Shown here: positions 38,346 to 47,073 of the stretch, piece by piece
How positions within the stretch are numbered: the first letter of the stretch is position 1
How the letters are laid out: every line of letters starts with the position of its first letter
Made by a program: the position numbers and the translations under genes
The notes under the pieces: model-generated
Seen by the model: only the letters and a program-made list of their open reading frames with translations
What the model was told of the DNA's origin: nothing
Databases searched by the model: none
Source of the DNA: Bacteroides reticulotermitis JCM 10512
GTDB taxonomy: Bacteria > Bacteroidota > Bacteroidia > Bacteroidales > Bacteroidaceae
NCBI RefSeq assembly: GCF_000517545.1
Contig: NZ_BAIV01000012.1
Span: forward strand, 1-64,000
Length of the DNA: 64,000 nt
Direction: 5' to 3'

Positions 38346-39881
38346 TTATTTATTTATCATCTTAAAGTAATCAAACTCTGCCGGTGCTTCTTTCTCACCA
38401 ATATGCAATAAACCTGGTCGCTGTACTCTATCCCAACGAGCTAGAAATTCACCATGCAAAGGAGTCGTCAGTACCTCCTGCCACTTCTTGCCATCCAAAC
38501 TCATATAGAATCGGAGGATGCAGCCTCCCTCTACTTCGAACTTCAAATAAATGTCCTTCGCACTATAAGCAACTTCGTAGTGCACGACTTCAACACCATC
38601 TTTGACACTCTTCAACAAGAGCCGCTGCCCGGAAAGCCCCCATGCAATCAAATTCTTATCATCTCCATATAAGGTTAGCCCTTTCAAACTCTCATTGGCA
38701 TTAGCAACCTTCGTTTCACACGCATAATGAGGAGATTGAGGGCGCAAACACAAAGCAGTTCCATATTTATTTTCCCCTTTCGAACTACCTGACAAATATA
38801 ATTTCCCTTTCTTTATCACTGTGTGGATTTCTGAGTAAGGGTAATTCCATGTCCACTCCACTTTTAAATCTTTCCCATTAAAACGATCTTCAAAATCAGG
38901 CAATTCTTTTTGAATAACTCCTTTAAAAGGAACAGGCTGTTCGGTAATAGCCAAGTTTCCGGTTTTAAAGCGTACCCAATGATCAGCAGTCATTTCCATT
39001 TCCTGTAGAATCGGTTGTCTACCACCATAGAATCCCTCTCCTTTTAAATACGCATGACACATATAGAACATCCGCCTATCAGGAGATATCACAACCGTAC
39101 CATGGCCACATGAGAGATAATCACCTTCTCCTCCATGCAAGACAGGGTTTCCCGCGTATTTCTCATAAGGTCCCTCAAAGTTCTTTGCTCGGGCTACACA
39201 GACATCATAATCACTCTGAGAACCACAACAACTATGAGTAGAGTAGACGATATAATAATAATCTCCATTCTTAAAGTGATACTGTCCTTCCATTCCGATC
39301 TCCTCATCATCTATCAATAAAGAAAAAGGTTCTCCTTCCATTCTCAACCCATCAGCCGACAATCTAGATGCCAGTAGTTCTATGGGGCGTCTATCCAACC
39401 CATAAGCTTTCCAACTAACATAAAGCTGACCGTTATCATTGTAAACAAATGCATCAATAGCTTCTTTCCCGTATTCCACCAATGCCCCATGATCCGTAAA
39501 CTCATTTAAAGGAGAACTAGCAGTAGCTACTCCAACATATGAAATTCCGGTACTTTTCTGGCGAGCGGTATAGTAGCAATACACTTTGTTAGCATAATAA
39601 AACAGTTCCGGTGCCCAAAAAGAATTAAGAGTCCACTCCGGTTGTTTTGTAAAGACATGCCCTTTTTGTTTCCAATTAACCAGATCCTTCGATGTGAATA
39701 CCGGATAATGGGGTGCCCATTCCGACGAAGTCCCAGTAGCATAATACGTGTCATCTATCCTGATAATCGAAGGATCTGCCATATCTCCACGAATCACCGG
39801 ATTTTTGAATATCGTTTTTTCTTGCGCCGTAAGCTGCTGTACAAGAAAAGTCAACAACAAATAGTATGCTATCTTTTTCAT
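38346..39881 (-). CDS. GH43-family glycosidase with C-terminal beta-sandwich
   Basis: Secreted 511-residue five-bladed propeller enzyme, usually an arabinofuranosidase, xylosidase or galactosidase. A signal peptide (MKKIAYYLLLTFLVQQLTAQ) precedes the catalytic domain. The expected acids are in place: base Asp in RGDMADPSIIRIDDTYYATG, pKa-modulating Asp in EAIDAFVYNDNGQLYVSWK, and acid Glu in EIGMEGQYHF. The GHGTV stretch (SCGHGTVVISPD) is a GH43 hallmark. Residues about 330-510 form a DUF1349/GH43_C2-like concanavalin domain (FEDRFNGKDLKVEWTWNYP). The frame is intact. It follows GH130 by 11 bp in the operon. The exact activity cannot be read from sequence; it would remove pentose or galactose side groups. 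Confidence 0.9.
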   Translation of the reverse strand: MKKIAYYLLLTFLVQQLTAQEKTIFKNPVIRGDMADPSIIRIDDTYYATGTSSEWAPHYPVFTSKDLVNWKQKGHVFTKQPEWTLNSFWAPELFYYANKVYCYYTARQKSTGISYVGVATASSPLNEFTDHGALVEYGKEAIDAFVYNDNGQLYVSWKAYGLDRRPIELLASRLSADGLRMEGEPFSLLIDDEEIGMEGQYHFKNGDYYYIVYSTHSCCGSQSDYDVCVARAKNFEGPYEKYAGNPVLHGGEGDYLSCGHGTVVISPDRRMFYMCHAYLKGEGFYGGRQPILQEMEMTADHWVRFKTGNLAITEQPVPFKGVIQKELPDFEDRFNGKDLKVEWTWNYPYSEIHTVIKKGKLYLSGSSKGENKYGTALCLRPQSPHYACETKVANANESLKGLTLYGDDKNLIAWGLSGQRLLLKSVKDGVEVVHYEVAYSAKDIYLKFEVEGGCILRFYMSLDGKKWQEVLTTPLHGEFLARWDRVQRPGLLHIGEKEAPAEFDYFKMINK

Positions 39882-39892
39882 CTGTATATATG

Positions 39893-41029
39893 TTATTTAA
39901 TAGGATTATAGACTGCAACCCCCACGCGGGAATCAGCACAACCATAATACAAGAACCATTTCTGGTGATGGTATACCAAACCTTCAATAAAGACGGTTCC
40001 GGCCGGATACTGTCCGCTCTTCTCAAAGTCCGATTCGGGGATATAGAATGGTTTATCCAAACGATCGATCAGTTTAGTAGGGTCTTTAGCATCGAACAGA
40101 GCTTGTCCGGCACAATAAGAGTTAGCAGTATATAATGTATCCCCTTCAGTACCCGCTTTATTCTTTCCATTATAAAGCAATAAGATACCTTGTTCAGTAA
40201 TTACTGCCGGAGGACCACATTCCGTCAGTTCGCTATCAAACTTACCCTGCCGGGGAAGCATCACTTTCAGAAAGTCCTCGTTTACATCTAATAAGGGTTG
40301 CCAGTTTATCATATCCGTAGAAGTAGCCACATTGACAAACTTCTCTCCCCAATACATCCAGTATTTGCCGTCAATCTTTGCAATCACTTGTTTTCCATTA
40401 ACCACTTTTGTTATAATGGAAGCTGACTTGGAAAACTCATTCACAAAACGACCATTATATGCTTTGGCAAATGCCGGTCCATGTTTCTCCCACTCTTGCA
40501 AATTTCGAGAAGTAGCTACCGCCAATCGAGCTTGCTTCCGGTTCCACTGCGTATAAAGCATCACATACAAACCATCTTCTGTTACCGCAACCCGAGGATC
40601 TTCGCAACCTCCCGGGCACTCTAACTCCTTCTGGGTATCCTCTCCCGGGTAAAGAACCGGTACACTTTGTCTGGAAAAATGCAATCCATCTTCCGAATAA
40701 GCATAACCCAAGCGAGAAGTACGGCTACCAATTCCTACAGCCGAATTATCTTCGGCCCGATAAAGAACGATCACCTTCCCATCATAAATAGTGGCTGCAG
40801 GATTGAATGTATCACTAGCTTCCCATGCTACAGAGTCTTGCCTCATCGGGCAATAGAAGTAGGTGGTAGAATCCGGGGAAATAATCGGGTTAATCTCTGC
40901 CGGACGTTGAAAATCGGTCCACGCCCAATCTGGGAATTCAGATGAATGTTTAGTGCTACTTCCACTACACGACAACATGAGACTCACTGTCACGAACAAA
41001 CATACCTTATTTAAAAAAGACTTTTTCAT
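39893..41029 (-). CDS. GH130-family mannoside hydrolase/phosphorylase, lipoprotein
   Basis: A five-bladed beta-propeller of 378 residues. The lipoprotein signal (MKKSFLNKVCLFVTVSLMLSC) anchors it in a membrane. GH130 signatures are SDTFNPAATIYDGKVIVLYRAED, GYAYSEDGLHF, the catalytic-Asp motif CPGGCEDPRVAV, and a late ECGPPAVITEQGILLLYNGKN. GH130 enzymes are beta-mannoside phosphorylases or beta-1,2-mannosidases. Secreted Bacteroides members near GH92 genes are hydrolases in known cases, since phosphorolysis is unlikely outside the cytoplasm. The frame is intact. It sits directly between GH92 and GH43, supporting a mannose-containing substrate. Confidence 0.88.
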   Translation of the reverse strand: MKKSFLNKVCLFVTVSLMLSCSGSSTKHSSEFPDWAWTDFQRPAEINPIISPDSTTYFYCPMRQDSVAWEASDTFNPAATIYDGKVIVLYRAEDNSAVGIGSRTSRLGYAYSEDGLHFSRQSVPVLYPGEDTQKELECPGGCEDPRVAVTEDGLYVMLYTQWNRKQARLAVATSRNLQEWEKHGPAFAKAYNGRFVNEFSKSASIITKVVNGKQVIAKIDGKYWMYWGEKFVNVATSTDMINWQPLLDVNEDFLKVMLPRQGKFDSELTECGPPAVITEQGILLLYNGKNKAGTEGDTLYTANSYCAGQALFDAKDPTKLIDRLDKPFYIPESDFEKSGQYPAGTVFIEGLVYHHQKWFLYYGCADSRVGVAVYNPIK

Positions 41030-41061
41030 ACTATAAATACTTTTTTATTCATTTCACTCAA

Positions 41062-43218
41062 TTAAGGAAAAGACGGAGGAAGTATCTTTGCCCCCCACTT
41101 CATATCCGGTTTACCTGAAGTTCCATACTCAATCGTTGCACCTTTACAAAGTCGTTCCCAATCAAGCCATGTACTGTCATACGGTTTCCCATCTAGTTTC
41201 ATCGACTTTATATAGATATTCTTTTCCGAACCACCCTTTATCACAAGGTCTCCTTCTTTTAAGTGTACTTTAACTGATGGAAAGATGGGAGTGTTTATAG
41301 TCAGTCCACCAATTCCCGGTATCTCCGGATACAAACCAATACAGGCAAAAACATACCACGCCCCCATCGTCCCTAAATCGTCATTACCGGGCAACCCATC
41401 TATTTTACTAGAATATTGTTCATTTAGTACGCGATTAATCACAGCCTGCGTCTTATAAGGGCAACCAATCCAATTGTATATCCATGGGATATGAAAGCTA
41501 GGCTCATTGCCCGAAGCAAACCAAGCATCATTGTAGCCTGCATCCAAACGAGTAAAGAACTCATCCAGTCGTTTTTCAGCTTTACTATTTCCGCCTATAA
41601 TTTCCACTAACCCGGCAATATCATAAGGAACCATCCAAAAATAATTTTTGTAAGTCGATTCTCTAAAATCGTCAGTCAAAGGTTTCCACGAGCCATCAGA
41701 ATTGCGAGATTGCAGCCAACTTGTTTCTGGATTATATAGATTTTTCCACGAACGAGCAAAATGAAAATAACGCCAACTGGCAAACTCATCACCAACAGCC
41801 CGCAACGCAAATTGCCCAATAGCAAAGTCTGCCGAAGTATATTCAAGTTGTATAGAAGCATCATAGTACCCTTTATCTAAATACTGCCTCAACCCCGGAC
41901 GCGTTTCGATTGCTTGCGACTTTGCTCCCGGCTCTTCCGCACCCTTTCTCATTATCTTGAGAATTGGTTTCGGATCATAGTTGCGTGCACCAAAAGCATA
42001 TGCATTTGAAATTAAGACAGAAGTCGGATCACCTTGCATCACACCCGTTTCTATATTTGCCATCACCCAGCGTGGGAAAGAGCCACCCGACTCCTCAGCA
42101 AACAATTGATGAGAGACAACTATATCAGAAGCGACTTCCGGATCTAACATCGCCAACAACTGGATCTGCGTACGATATGTATCCCAATTACTAAAAGAAG
42201 TATAATGCTTCGTACGCGACTTATGTACTCTGAAGTCAGCTCCTATATATTCTCCATTTACGTCACTACATACATTTGGGTGGATAAAAGAGCGATATAG
42301 GTGTGTATAGAACTGAGTGATCCGATCAGGATTGCTCCCTTCCACTTCAATCTTACCTAAATAGTGATTCCATTTTGTCTCTGCCTGAGACTGAATCTGC
42401 GCAAAGTCCCATCCGCCATTTTCTGCTTTCAGGTTTTCACGTGCATTTTCTACCGAGACATAAGAAACGCCAATCTTATATTGGATGTTTTTCTTCTTGC
42501 TGACATCAAATGTGAAATAAACGCCGGAGTAATCACCTTCCGCAAAAGTCGTATTTGGCTTCAACTCATTTCTTTTCCAAGTTCCTGATTCCAACGCATC
42601 TGTATTGAATTCCGCAACAAAATACACCTTATACGGTGTACGAAGGCCACAAAAGTTCCCACCTTCCGCATACCCTTCACATTTATTCGGTGCAGTGATT
42701 ACGATAGCCGCCTGCTCAATCGGAGTTGCCGAGATCCCTCCACCAATAATTACCGTACCATATTCTTGACCTGCCGGATACTCATAAGCAGCCATACCTG
42801 TTCGCTCAGTTACAGTCAGCATTGCTTTGATATTTTCTTGCACCATAGCTTCGTAATAGCCGGCATGCCCCTGTTCCTCTGTTATATTAATACGGTGATC
42901 TAAGAAGTTTCCGGGAGAAGTTTTCAACTTCCCCTTTAGCGGAAAAGTAGGGAAATTCCCCATATGTTCACACCCTGCGCCACTTAGTTGGTTGATAACA
43001 AACCCGGAACGCTTGGAAAAGTAAGAAGGAGTGAACTGTACCATGCCATAGGGGTAGGTTGCTCCGGGATAAAGATATCCCGAAGTCAGACCGATTCCTT
43101 TCGTACCTATTAGTGTATTCACCTGACGGGCATAACTATCACCCGTATTCTGTGCCGATACACTCCATCCTACTCCAATCAAGACCAATAATAAACCAAC
43201 TAATACTCTATTTTTCAT
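41062..43218 (-). CDS. GH92-family alpha-mannosidase (second of tandem pair)
   Basis: Secreted calcium-dependent exo-alpha-mannosidase, 718 residues, intact, with signal peptide MKNRVLVGLLLVLIGVGWSVSAQ. Family landmarks are TLIGTKGIGLTSGYLYPGATYPYGMVQFTP, GAGCEHMGNFPTFPL, FSNWDTYRTQIQLLAMLDPEVASDIV, GNEPSFHIPWIYNWIG and the catalytic-base and Ca-binding run GLPGNDDLGTMGAWYVFACIGLYPEIPG. The neighbouring GH92 is clearly diverged from it, so the pair probably cleaves different alpha-mannosidic linkages. It starts 12 bp after the upstream GH92 stop. Confidence 0.93.
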   Translation of the reverse strand: MKNRVLVGLLLVLIGVGWSVSAQNTGDSYARQVNTLIGTKGIGLTSGYLYPGATYPYGMVQFTPSYFSKRSGFVINQLSGAGCEHMGNFPTFPLKGKLKTSPGNFLDHRINITEEQGHAGYYEAMVQENIKAMLTVTERTGMAAYEYPAGQEYGTVIIGGGISATPIEQAAIVITAPNKCEGYAEGGNFCGLRTPYKVYFVAEFNTDALESGTWKRNELKPNTTFAEGDYSGVYFTFDVSKKKNIQYKIGVSYVSVENARENLKAENGGWDFAQIQSQAETKWNHYLGKIEVEGSNPDRITQFYTHLYRSFIHPNVCSDVNGEYIGADFRVHKSRTKHYTSFSNWDTYRTQIQLLAMLDPEVASDIVVSHQLFAEESGGSFPRWVMANIETGVMQGDPTSVLISNAYAFGARNYDPKPILKIMRKGAEEPGAKSQAIETRPGLRQYLDKGYYDASIQLEYTSADFAIGQFALRAVGDEFASWRYFHFARSWKNLYNPETSWLQSRNSDGSWKPLTDDFRESTYKNYFWMVPYDIAGLVEIIGGNSKAEKRLDEFFTRLDAGYNDAWFASGNEPSFHIPWIYNWIGCPYKTQAVINRVLNEQYSSKIDGLPGNDDLGTMGAWYVFACIGLYPEIPGIGGLTINTPIFPSVKVHLKEGDLVIKGGSEKNIYIKSMKLDGKPYDSTWLDWERLCKGATIEYGTSGKPDMKWGAKILPPSFP

Positions 43219-43230
43219 ACTTTACTATTT

Positions 43231-45504
43231 TTATTCTTTTGACAAAGAGAAAGGAGCAGCATATTTCGAGGTACATCTTTCTTTATTCGGCTGATTCCCC
43301 ATTTCAAAACGAATAGTGCCACCATCTGCGATATCATCATATCTGATGAAATTCTTATCCAATACACGTCCATTCAAAGTAGCGGATTGGATATATGGAT
43401 TCTCCTTGCTATTATTATTTGCTTCAATCACAAATTTATTTCCGTTCTCCATTGTTATCGTAGCTTTTTTAAATAACGGGCTTCCAATAACATACTCATC
43501 TGTACCCGGACACACGGAATAGATGCCTAATGAACTCAAGATATACCATGAAGACATACCTCCTTGATCCTCATCGCCTGGGTACCCACGTTCGGTTGAA
43601 TTATACAAACGCTCTACAATCTGGCGTACCCAATATTGGGTTTTCCACGGCTGTCCGGCATAACAATACAAATAAGGCATGTGTTGAATCGGCTGGTTTC
43701 CATGTGCATATTGTCCCATATTTGCCAATTCCATCTCCTTCATTTCATGGATAACGCCACCATAAGTACCCGGTTTGATTGTACTAGGTAGAGTGAATAC
43801 TGAGTCGATCTTTGTGGTAAATTTCTCATCACTTCCAAATAAGTTGATTAGTCCTTCCACATCATGAAACACTGACCATGTATAATGCCATGCATTCCCT
43901 TCACAAAAAGGTCCACCCCATTCCAGCGGATCGAATGGTTCTTGCCACTTACCGTCGACACCTTTTCCACGCATAAGCCCGATAGATGAGTCAAAAACAT
44001 TTTTATAATTATACATTTGCCGAGCAAAGACTTCCTGATAATGCTTATTCCCGACCATTTTAGCTAATTGATATCCACAGAAATCATCATATGCATATTC
44101 CATGGTCTGAGCACTCGATCCCATTGATTCCGGATAAGGTACATAGCCGAGTTCGAAATACTCCTTCCAGAATCCACGTCCATTAGCACCACCCCAAGGT
44201 CCTTTATTCATCGCCTCGTGCGCATAAGCTTTCAATGCTTTTTCAGGATCAAAAGAACGTATCCCCTTAGCCCATGCATCTGCTAATAATGAAATTGCAT
44301 GATTACCAAGCATTCCTCCAGTTTCACCTGGAGCCGACCAAGAAGGTAACCAACCACATTGTTCTTGTGCAGCAAGTAAAGCATTCATATAGCGCCCCTG
44401 CATACTCGGGTGGAGAATATTAGTCAAAGGAAATTGTGAACGAAATGTGTCCCAAAATCCATTATCTGTATACATGTACCCGTCATAAACTTTACCATTA
44501 TAAGGACTATAATAATAAGGTTCACCATTCTCTCTCCGTTCATAGAATTTACGCGAAAATAGATTAGCACGGAACAGACAAGAATAGAAAGTCTTCATCT
44601 GTTCATCCGTTCCACCTTCTACCAACACTCTATTCAGCAACTCATTCCATCTTTTTTGTCCACGTTTTTTCGTGTCCTCCAAGTTTTTATCTTTTCCTAG
44701 CTCCTGATTTAAAGTAAGCAAAGCCTGCTCAGCGCTAATATAGGAGGAAGCTGCCTTAGCCTGCACTTTCGAACCTTTCTTGAACTTGATGTATGCACCA
44801 TATCCTTTTCCTGCACCATCTAGTTTCTTCATGAATAGTTCATCTTTCTGATTCTCCCACACCCCATAGTCTTCAAACAACTTATCAAATTGAACTATGA
44901 AGTAATTGCGAAATGACTTCGAATCATTGACAAAACGCTGGTTATTCACCCAACCGGAAATCTGCCTTTTTACCGGATCTATTTTAATTTCGCTCATATC
45001 GGTATAGCCATCAATGACAAGGTAAGCATCACCGGTGGATGGATATGAGAAACGTAAATGCACGCCACGGGTAGTGGGTGCCATTTCTGTAGTAATATGA
45101 TTATCTAATGTCACTTTATAATAATGAGGTTTAGCTATTTCATTATTGTGGCTAAACTTCGTTGCTCGCTTATCCTGATTAACGACCAACTCACCAACCA
45201 ACGGCATGAAAGAGTATACCGCGTAATCACTCACCCACGGACTACATTGATGTGACTGACAGAAGCCTCTTATACTATCCACCGCATATTGATATTTCCA
45301 TCCTTCTCCATTTTTCCCGGTCTGCGCAGACCAAGTATGCATGGCATAAGGCATCCCCGTCGTCGGATAGGTGTTCCCATAACTTAACCCGAAATGAGAA
45401 TCGGTACCTTGCAAGGTATTCACATACTGCACAAGATCTTTCATCTGAGCATATGCTCCTGATGAAAAGAGAATAGTAAAGAGCCAGACAAAACACTTTT
45501 TCAT
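43231..45504 (-). CDS. GH92-family alpha-mannosidase (first of tandem pair)
   Basis: First gene of the five-gene glycosidase operon; an intact, secreted protein of 757 residues from the start MKKCFVWLFTILFSSGAYAQ at 45504 (a four-residue longer start exists). GH92 landmarks are VNTLQGTDSHFGLSYGNTYPTTGMPYAMH, DNGFWDTFRSQFPLTNILHPSMQ, WSAPGETGGMLGNHAISLLADAW, GNQPIQHMPYLYCYAG and ERGYPGDEDQGGMSSWYILSSLGIYSVCPG. The run GDEDQG replaces the GNDD of its neighbour but keeps the acidic residues, so I expect it to be active. Its own promoter and an upstream terminator separate it from the susCD operon. Confidence 0.93.
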   Translation of the reverse strand: MKKCFVWLFTILFSSGAYAQMKDLVQYVNTLQGTDSHFGLSYGNTYPTTGMPYAMHTWSAQTGKNGEGWKYQYAVDSIRGFCQSHQCSPWVSDYAVYSFMPLVGELVVNQDKRATKFSHNNEIAKPHYYKVTLDNHITTEMAPTTRGVHLRFSYPSTGDAYLVIDGYTDMSEIKIDPVKRQISGWVNNQRFVNDSKSFRNYFIVQFDKLFEDYGVWENQKDELFMKKLDGAGKGYGAYIKFKKGSKVQAKAASSYISAEQALLTLNQELGKDKNLEDTKKRGQKRWNELLNRVLVEGGTDEQMKTFYSCLFRANLFSRKFYERRENGEPYYYSPYNGKVYDGYMYTDNGFWDTFRSQFPLTNILHPSMQGRYMNALLAAQEQCGWLPSWSAPGETGGMLGNHAISLLADAWAKGIRSFDPEKALKAYAHEAMNKGPWGGANGRGFWKEYFELGYVPYPESMGSSAQTMEYAYDDFCGYQLAKMVGNKHYQEVFARQMYNYKNVFDSSIGLMRGKGVDGKWQEPFDPLEWGGPFCEGNAWHYTWSVFHDVEGLINLFGSDEKFTTKIDSVFTLPSTIKPGTYGGVIHEMKEMELANMGQYAHGNQPIQHMPYLYCYAGQPWKTQYWVRQIVERLYNSTERGYPGDEDQGGMSSWYILSSLGIYSVCPGTDEYVIGSPLFKKATITMENGNKFVIEANNNSKENPYIQSATLNGRVLDKNFIRYDDIADGGTIRFEMGNQPNKERCTSKYAAPFSLSKE

Positions 45505-45572
45505 ATTCATTCTCATATATCAATTAATCTATAAATTATTTACAAATAAGTAAACCTCTGCCACCGCAATGG

Positions 45573-45580
45573 CAAAAGTA
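45573..45580 (-). promoter_or_regulatory. -7 box TACTTTTG for the GH92-led operon
   Basis: A perfect -7 box on the - strand, 69 bp before the GH92 start. It lies downstream of the terminator of the preceding operon, so this operon is separately controlled. Confidence 0.6.
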
Positions 45581-45664
45581 TGCATTAATTAGGTACTAAT
45601 CTTACCAGTTTAGGAACGAACCAATCATCGTTTACCACTAAACTAATACCCGCTATTTTACTCT

Positions 45665-45714
45665 TTAAATTAAAAAGAGAACCATTTCTTGATTTAAGCG
45701 AGAAATGGTTCTCT
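45665..45714 (-). terminator. Terminator ending the second susCD operon
   Basis: A perfect 14-bp inverted repeat, AGAGAACCATTTCT/AGAAATGGTTCTCT, with an 11-nt loop. On the - strand it is followed by TTTTTAATTTAAA. It lies 22 bp past the propeller-like lipoprotein gene. Confidence 0.92.
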
Positions 45715-45735
45715 GATATCTATAACAGATAAAGA

Positions 45736-47049
45736 TTACTCTTCATAAACTTTCTCCCAGTTATATACACGATAGAAATAAGGACGATAATAGTCAGCAC
45801 TACCTACAGCATTGAAATTATCCCAAAAGTCTTTTGGATCGGTATTAGTAGAAAACACTAATTCGCCATTACGTGACAAGCTAGGATGCAAGTTTATCAT
45901 ATACAGATTATTATACTCCTTTGGGCCCAATTTATCTAGGTAATCTGAAAATCCAAACAAAGTTCGACAGTCAACAAACGGTCCATAAGGCGTTTTGCTT
46001 CGGAAAATCAGCATTTCGCGTCCGAACCATTTAGCTTGCGCCAACATATAGTAAGTATCTCCTTTTTTAAAAACCCACGGCATACTACAATCTGTTTCTT
46101 GAATTCTAGAAAGTTTCACTTCCGCCTCTGTAGGATAAGTGCTCTTCCAAGAAAAGTTACCTTGTTCATCACCAACATAATATTCCCATGGACTACTAAG
46201 ATCGTGTCTAGCGGTACGAGCGACTACCATATCATAATTATTATATGAACCATATAAATAAATATGACCATCTTCATCTTCCCATAACGTAGAACCATAT
46301 CCGTATATATCAGCATCATTGAAATGATGATTTGCACTAATTAGCTTCATGTAACTAGCATCACCCGGCTTTCCCTCTAAACTATATGTTGCCAGACATA
46401 TGCCTTCATGTCTCATCAATGCCGCCGAGTTTGTATTATCCACTCCATTCCAAAGCACTTGCAATTGATTGTTGCATATTGTGGCATCACCTGCCAGTAC
46501 AGCCAATCTTGGTCAATCTCTCCTTCTTGAATTTTATCCTCTCCTAAACTAGCTTTCGGATGACGAATATGAGTAAGTGCTTGATAATAGCGAGGAGCTT
46601 GCGGGTCAGTAGTCTGTACAAAATCGGCCAACCAAACAAGGTTTTCCTCCTCATCACCAGGAGTTTGCACCATTAAAGTATTACGAGGAAAACTACAACT
46701 TCCACGTGCACGTGTTTTCCCATCCACAACCCCATAAAAACTATCATTAAATGACCAGAATGTATTTCCATCAGGCAACTGGGTAGTCAATACTCCATCA
46801 CCTCCGTTCCAACCCAAAGTACGAGTAAACAACATATCGTACTTTTTATCCTTAAAAGCCATTACATAACCATTAGTTCCATCAATTCTAATTTCCATGC
46901 AGGATCAATGGTCTTTAGAACTTCTTCTTGTGCATCATCCTGCGGAGTGTTCTTATATTCCAAAGGAATAGCATCAAATTTATCGCAAGCGCCAATGTGC
47001 CACACAGCAAAGGAAGTAATAAGAATATTCCAATTTTATATCTGTTCAT
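45736..47049 (-). CDS. Beta-propeller-like lipoprotein (DUF5005/DUF4185-like), two frameshifts
   Basis: A protein of about 437 residues with a GH43-like propeller pattern but no assured catalytic triad. Propeller motifs include LPDGNTFWSFNDSFYG, YGYGSTLWEDEDGHIYLYGSYN, YYMLAQAKWFGREMLIFRSKTPYGPF and NLYMINLHPSLSRNGELVFS. They recall DUF5005/DUF4185 proteins of Bacteroides PULs. The start MNRYKIGIFLLLPLLCG at 47049 yields a lipobox LAAC only if one G is restored near 46990. A second G loss near 46495 interrupts YWAGDATICNNQLQVLWNG. It may be an unrecognised glycosidase or a glycan binder on the cell surface. It is the last gene of the SusC/D operon, 24 bp after SusC-B. Confidence 0.75.
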
Positions 47050-47073
47050 ATTTATATCCATTTAATCATTTAG